Shown here: one piece after another, positions 32,948 through 36,858 of the stretch
Layout of the letters: every line of letters starts with the position of its first letter
How positions within the stretch are numbered: position 1 is the stretch's first letter
From: Verrucomicrobiota bacterium
Lineage (GTDB): Bacteria > Verrucomicrobiota > Verrucomicrobiia > Chthoniobacterales > Chthoniobacteraceae
Length of the DNA: 36,858 bases
Direction of reading: 5' to 3'
NCBI GenBank assembly: GCA_003402745.1
Contig: QQND01000026.1
Coordinates: 1 to 36,858 of the forward strand
Program-made: the position numbers and the translations under genes
The notes under the pieces: generated by a model
The model's database searches: none
Seen by the model: only the letters and a program-made list of their open reading frames with translations
Told to the model about the DNA's origin: nothing

Positions 32948-34133
32948 ATGCCCCACGGCCCGCGGTCGACTCCCGCCCCGCCTCCCCGTTCCTGTACGCC
33001 TGAGGTGAACAGCCATGTTTCTGCACAAAACACCGGTGGAGGTGGCGCACGCTCCCAAACCCGCAAGCCTCAGCCACCGTCGCCACCTTGCTCTCGCCCG
33101 AGACAAGGAGATGCGCCGCGCGTTCTAACCGCAACAGCAGCAACTGCCGTACTGGAGTGCGCCGCAGCTCATTTTTAAACGCGTACTGCAGTGCACGCTC
33201 CGACAACCCTGCTGCGCGCGCAATATCCCCAATCCCAATGGTCTCCTGGACCCTCGCGGTCATGAAGGCAAGCGCCTTCTGCACCCCAGGATGCGTGACG
33301 GCAAGACTATCGGTGCTGCGCCGCATGAACACGCCCCTCACAGGAACCAGTAGCGGTTCCCTCAAGGCCCCGGGATCGGTTCCTGCACAGGTGCCCTCCA
33401 TCACCTCCGCCAGAAGGGCGGCCGCCCGATACGCAATTTCACTCAAATTTTCGTCTATGCTAGAAATCGGCACCCGTGCGCATTCGCAGGCAAGCTCCAT
33501 GTTACCCACCCCCATGACCGCCACGTCCTCGGGGACCCGCAGTCCGAAATCCAAGCAGACATCGATGACATCCATCGCGACAACATCATCTAAAACAAAT
33601 ACAGCCAATGGTTTAGTGATGCTTTTAAGCTGCACTCCCAGCCACTCCCTGCGGTTGTCCCAAGTGTCCCTGCGCTGGGAAGTCTCCCCCATCCACTCCA
33701 GTACGTGGCAGCTCCGACCGGACGCCTGAAGTGTCTTAACAAACGCCTCGCGCCGACCCATTTCTGAGCGACCATGAGGCAGCCCTAGCCAGGCAAAATT
33801 TTGATGGCCTCGCTCCAAAAAGTGGACTGCTGCCAACCGCCCCACCTCGCCATTGTCCTCCTGAACGGAAGGAAAGCCCGCATACCGGTGGTTTGAACCA
33901 ATAAGCACGGTGGGCTGCAAGCGTATTTGATTCTCAATAAAACGTTTTATTCGAGGAACTTCCGTGTCGTTTGCAAGCATCCCGTCGCCCCGCCAGTAGG
34001 CCGGCAGCGCGGATTCTATCACCGCGCGCATTTCAAGGTGCCAACCTGCCTCCTTCGCATAACGTCCCACACCCTCGAGAATGCGCGGGTCGTGCCAGCC
34101 AAGGGCGATGAGGACGTTGCGTTTTGTTTTCAA
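32946..34133 (-). CDS. XylR-type transcription regulator (LacI-like sensor, AraC-type DNA-binding domain)
   Basis: 395-residue regulator. Residues 1 to about 270 resemble the periplasmic-binding-protein-like sensor of LacI/XylR proteins (KRNVLIALGWHDPRILEG, YAGFPSVQEDNGEVGRLAA, FVLDDVVAMDVID, VGVGNMELAC). Residues from about 285 form an AraC-type domain with two helix-turn-helix units (TIGIGDIARAAGLSERALQY and TVAEACGFGSVRHLHRCF, then SPQAYR). Xylose-type sugars are the usual ligands of this architecture, but the ligand here is unknown. The start is a TTG at 34133; no ATG exists near the family N-terminus. A palindrome at 34142-34158 lies just upstream. It is divergent from the secreted propeller and cytochrome/DUF1549 genes, which it may control. 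Confidence 0.9.
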   Translation of the reverse strand: MKTKRNVLIALGWHDPRILEGVGRYAKEAGWHLEMRAVIESALPAYWRGDGMLANDTEVPRIKRFIENQIRLQPTVLIGSNHRYAGFPSVQEDNGEVGRLAAVHFLERGHQNFAWLGLPHGRSEMGRREAFVKTLQASGRSCHVLEWMGETSQRRDTWDNRREWLGVQLKSITKPLAVFVLDDVVAMDVIDVCLDFGLRVPEDVAVMGVGNMELACECARVPISSIDENLSEIAYRAAALLAEVMEGTCAGTDPGALREPLLVPVRGVFMRRSTDSLAVTHPGVQKALAFMTARVQETIGIGDIARAAGLSERALQYAFKNELRRTPVRQLLLLRLERAAHLLVSGESKVATVAEACGFGSVRHLHRCFVQKHGCSPQAYRNGEAGRESTAGRGA

Positions 34134-34141
34134 AAGTGGTT

Positions 34142-34158
34142 TTCGGAAAATGTCCGAA
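34142..34158. promoter_or_regulatory. palindromic operator candidate upstream of the XylR-type gene
   Basis: TTCGGA (34142-34147) and TCCGAA (34153-34158) are perfect inverted arms separated by 5 bases, centred 17 bases before the regulator start and inside the divergent intergenic region. A self-binding site of the regulator is plausible but unproved. Confidence 0.4.
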
Positions 34159-34287
34159 GTTTTGCGGCTCAGGTCCTGTGGCGCAATTTAATTTTGGGTT
34201 ACACTCTCAAACGAAGCGAACCTTCCCCCTGCCTGCATGCCCTCCCAAAGAAACCCGCTGGCAAAGGGTCCTCCAATTACCTACCCT

Positions 34288-35238
34288 ATGTTCTCCCATT
34301 CCCCGACGCCCAACCATCGCACCGCCCTTTTTCTTGGCGCCTGCACCCTCCTCACGCTTCCCCTCACGCTTCCCCTCGCCCGCGCCGAGGAAGCGCCGAT
34401 CACCCACTCCTACGTGTCCTTCGGAGCCGCGACGGAAATCATCTCAGACAAGGGTGAACTCCTCTGGAAATACCCCGCATCCACCCGCGACGGATGGGTG
34501 CTGCCCAGCGGCAACCTATTGCTGACCCTCTCCAAGAACAAGGACTACCCAGGCGGGGGCGTGATCGAGGTCACGCGCGACATGAAGGTGGTGTTTGAAT
34601 ACAAAGGCACCCAAGCGGAAGTAAATACAGCGCAGGCTCTTGCCAATGGAAACATCGTCCTCACGGAAGCCGGAGTCAACCCGCGACTGCTGGAAATCGA
34701 TCGCTCCGGCAAAACCATCGTCGAGTTTCCGCTGCAGTGCCAGAGCACCAACGCACACATGGAAAGCCGGATGACCCGCAAGCTGGAAAACGGGAACTAC
34801 CTCGTGCCCCAGTTGTTGGACAAAGTGGTCCGAGAATACACCAAGGAGGGAAAGATTGTCTGGGAATTCAAGACTCCCGACGAACCCAAGGACAGCTGGC
34901 CCTTTACAGCCATCCGCATTCCCAATGGCAACACCATCGTCAACCTCACTCACGGCAACAGCGTCGTGGAGGTCGACCCTGCGGGGAAAATTGTCTGGCA
35001 ATGCTCCAACGCCGATCTTCCCGATACCTTCAAAGATCCCTGCGGCGCGCAATGGTTGCCCAATGGCAACATCGTGGTGGCCAGTTATGCGGCCAAGGGC
35101 GACGCCATCAAACTATTTGAGATCAACCGGGAGAAGAAAATCGTGTGGAGCCGCCGGGATGGAAAAACCCACGGCATTCATGAATTTCAAATTTTAGACA
35201 CCAACGGCAAGCCTTTGGAAGGCACCCTATACCGTTAG
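34288..35238 (+). CDS. secreted beta-propeller protein (PQQ/arylsulfotransferase-like)
   Basis: 316-residue exported protein; the signal peptide covers about residues 1-33 and contains LFLGACTLLTLPLTLPLARA. The rest is a propeller made of repeats with a recurring pattern of name-a-place-then-link type: LPSGNLLLTL, LANGNIVLTEAG, LENGNYLVPQL, IPNGNTIVNLTHGNSVVEV and LPNGNIVVASY, each followed by a phrase such as DRSGKTIVEFP or DPAGKIVWQ. It lacks enzyme motifs. The ATG at 34288 is chosen because it starts the signal peptide; 17 upstream codons are open. The cytochrome/DUF1549 gene follows after 50 bases in the same direction, so the two probably form an operon. Confidence 0.8.
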   Translation: MFSHSPTPNHRTALFLGACTLLTLPLTLPLARAEEAPITHSYVSFGAATEIISDKGELLWKYPASTRDGWVLPSGNLLLTLSKNKDYPGGGVIEVTRDMKVVFEYKGTQAEVNTAQALANGNIVLTEAGVNPRLLEIDRSGKTIVEFPLQCQSTNAHMESRMTRKLENGNYLVPQLLDKVVREYTKEGKIVWEFKTPDEPKDSWPFTAIRIPNGNTIVNLTHGNSVVEVDPAGKIVWQCSNADLPDTFKDPCGAQWLPNGNIVVASYAAKGDAIKLFEINREKKIVWSRRDGKTHGIHEFQILDTNGKPLEGTLYR

Positions 35239-35288
35239 TCCCAGGAAAGCATGCCGTCCGGAAACTTCTCCAGAAAAACGCGTCCCTC

Positions 35289-36858
35289 ATGAAACAACCG
35301 AATTTGAGCCTCCCTCTTTTGGTCGTTGGCAGCTTTCTGTCGACTGGTGGAGTTTCGCTTTGGGGGACTCCTGGGGATGCGGAGTTTTTCGAACGGAAAA
35401 TCCGGCCGGTTCTGGCGGACAAATGTTTTGAGTGCCACAGCGCCGACGCAAAGAGTCTCAAGGGCAACCTGCTTCTGGATTCTAGGGAGGGCCTCCTCAA
35501 AGGGGGAGACACAGGCCCCTCCTTGGTCCCCGGGGAACCGGACAAGAGTCTGCTCATCACAGCCATCCACTACGGCGATCCAGAAACGGCGATGCCGCCC
35601 AAAAAAGCCGGCGGCAAGCTGCCTCCCGAGGTGATCGCCGACTTCCAGGCGTGGGTCCAGGCCGGCGCCGTTTGGGCTCCATCCACTGGTGGCGTACAAA
35701 CGACCTCAAAAAAATTCGACCTTGCCCAGCGCAAAGCCGACCACTGGTGCTGGCGCCCCCCCGTCTCCCACGCCGTTCCAAAAGTGAAGGACGCCTCCTG
35801 GTCGCGCTCCCTAAGCGACACCTTCCTCCTCGCCAAGCTCGAGCAGAAGGGCCTCCAACCCGCCCCGCCCACCGGCAAAAACACCCTCCTGCGCCGCGTC
35901 GCGTTTGACCTGACTGGACTGCCCCCCTCGCCCGAAGCGCTCGCCGCGTTCCTTTCCGACCCCTCTTCGGACGCCTTTGCAAAGGCCGTGGACACCCTCC
36001 TCGCCTCGCCACAGTTTGGCGAACGCTGGACCCGTCACTGGCTGGACCTGGTGCGTTACGCTGAAAGCCGGGGACACGAGTTTGACCCGATCATCCCCAA
36101 CGCTTGGCAGTACCGGGACTACCTCGTTCGCGCGCTCAATGCGGACGTGCCCTACGACCAGTTTCTCAAAGAGCACCTCGCAGGAGACCTGCTCCCCCCA
36201 CGCCTCCATCCAGAAACAGGCGCCAACGAGTCCATTTTGGGCACCGGCTTCTGGTTTCTAAACGAAGAAGTCCATTCCCCTGTCGACATGCGCCAGGACG
36301 AGGTCGACCGCATCGACAACAGGGTCGACGTCATGACTAAAAGCTTCCTCGGCCTGACAGTCGCCTGCGCCCGCTGCCACGACCACAAATTCGACGCTAT
36401 TTCCCAAAAGGACTACTATGCGCTCACCGGTTTTTTAATCAGCAGCAGCCAGCGCTTGGTGCGGTTTGAAACCATGGAGCAGGAACGCAAAACCTCCGAA
36501 GCGCTCGCCCTGCTGCGCCCCCAAATCGCCCCCCAACTCCTGAGTGCCGTCGCCACTGCGGTCCGGCCAGCACTTGCACCCGCGGCCCCCGCCGTTCTCA
36601 CCGCAGCAAGAAAAGCCTTCCCTGCCCGCCCGAAAAACACGTCCCCACAGCCGGCACCTCGTCTTCTGGCGGACTACACCCAAACCGGCGCGACCCCTTT
36701 CCTCCAAGACGGCTCCGCCTTCGGTAACGGTCCCGCAATCCCTGGCGCCGTGTTTGCCGGAACCTCCGCAACAGCCCCAATCGCCGCCATCGTCACCCAC
36801 GGGGCAGCCAAACGCGACCCCGCGTGGAAGAACATTGTGAGCAAAGGCGAGACGGATC
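35289..36858 (+). CDS. planctomycete cytochrome C and DUF1549 domain protein, cut by window end
   Basis: The frame from ATG 35289 stays open to the last base (523 codons seen), so the gene continues outside. After a signal peptide (LSLPLLVVGSFLSTGG) the PSCyt1 domain has a heme-type motif C46-x-x-C49-H50 in LADKCFECHSAD, then SLVPGEPDKSLL and AMPPKKAGGKL. The DUF1549 domain begins near residue 150 and shows LLRRVAFDLTGLPPS, FGERWTRHWLDLVRYAES and VACARCHDHKFDAI with a second CxxCH at C360-C363-H364. This architecture belongs to the PSD1/DUF1549-DUF1553 proteins of Planctomycetes and Verrucomicrobia, whose biochemical role is uncertain; a DUF1553 domain and a DUF1501 gene would be expected downstream. 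It follows the secreted propeller gene by 50 bases. Confidence 0.9.
   Translation, partial: MKQPNLSLPLLVVGSFLSTGGVSLWGTPGDAEFFERKIRPVLADKCFECHSADAKSLKGNLLLDSREGLLKGGDTGPSLVPGEPDKSLLITAIHYGDPETAMPPKKAGGKLPPEVIADFQAWVQAGAVWAPSTGGVQTTSKKFDLAQRKADHWCWRPPVSHAVPKVKDASWSRSLSDTFLLAKLEQKGLQPAPPTGKNTLLRRVAFDLTGLPPSPEALAAFLSDPSSDAFAKAVDTLLASPQFGERWTRHWLDLVRYAESRGHEFDPIIPNAWQYRDYLVRALNADVPYDQFLKEHLAGDLLPPRLHPETGANESILGTGFWFLNEEVHSPVDMRQDEVDRIDNRVDVMTKSFLGLTVACARCHDHKFDAISQKDYYALTGFLISSSQRLVRFETMEQERKTSEALALLRPQIAPQLLSAVATAVRPALAPAAPAVLTAARKAFPARPKNTSPQPAPRLLADYTQTGATPFLQDGSAFGNGPAIPGAVFAGTSATAPIAAIVTHGAAKRDPAWKNIVSKGETD

Overview
The window reads as chromosomal DNA of a GC-rich bacterium of the Planctomycetes-Verrucomicrobia group, most likely a verrucomicrobium. 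The pointers are a Minf_1886-type protein (a family confined to that group), a planctomycete-type cytochrome c/DUF1549 protein cut by the right edge, a formylglycine-type sulfatase, NIPSNAP and secreted PQQ-type propeller proteins, and a LacI/AraC hybrid regulator of the XylR type. No rRNA or tRNA was found, so the placement rests on gene families only. No phage, insertion sequence, CRISPR array or defence island was seen.

Layout from left to right. (1) 1-2840: an old-yellow-enzyme-type oxidoreductase followed by a DHDPS-like aldolase, with an operator-like repeat cluster upstream. (2) 2850-5110: a secreted two-domain NIPSNAP protein and two divergent cyclophilins, one cytosolic and one exported. 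(3) 5187-7140: aguB and aguA, overlapping, which together convert agmatine to putrescine. (4) 7163-9125: a small DUF2085 membrane protein, then ilvN and ilvC ending in a clear terminator. (5) 9269-12104: an exported protein with two CCxxC heavy-metal-type domains, divergent from a GH57 glucanase/glucanotransferase. (6) 12212-15306: class V aminotransferase, 2-Cys peroxiredoxin and a LarA-type racemase, then a terminator. (7) 15406-17902: a small acidic protein, a dispersed-type palindromic repeat, and polX. (8) 17935-19374: a sulfatase on the minus strand.

(9) 19375-20070: a 0.7-kb non-coding gap with a terminator-like hairpin. (10) 20071-22543: a conserved protein of unknown role and a spermidine-synthase-fold protein. 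(11) 22613-25064: a PQQ-type propeller and a voltage-gated-type K+ channel (minus). (12) 25334-27051: coaX overlapping a ROK kinase. (13) 27068-30768 (minus): a second PQQ-type propeller, rpoZ, smpB and a polyprenyl sugar-phosphate transferase. (14) 31045-32947: class IV aminotransferase, Minf_1886 protein, rpsU with its own promoter-like site, strong Shine-Dalgarno and terminator. (15) 32946-36858: XylR-type regulator divergent from a secreted propeller protein and the truncated cytochrome/DUF1549 gene.

The content is mostly housekeeping metabolism plus secreted PVC-type proteins. The points most worth a second look are the scarcity of Shine-Dalgarno sequences except at rpsU and the GH57 gene, the possible small RNA or attenuator at 19684-19915, the palindromic repeat at 15826-15927, the conserved unknown at 20071, the LarA homologue next to a peroxiredoxin, the CCxxC tandem protein, and a ROK kinase lacking two zinc cysteines. 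The last gene (35289 to the end) has no stop inside the window and was found by reading the frame directly.
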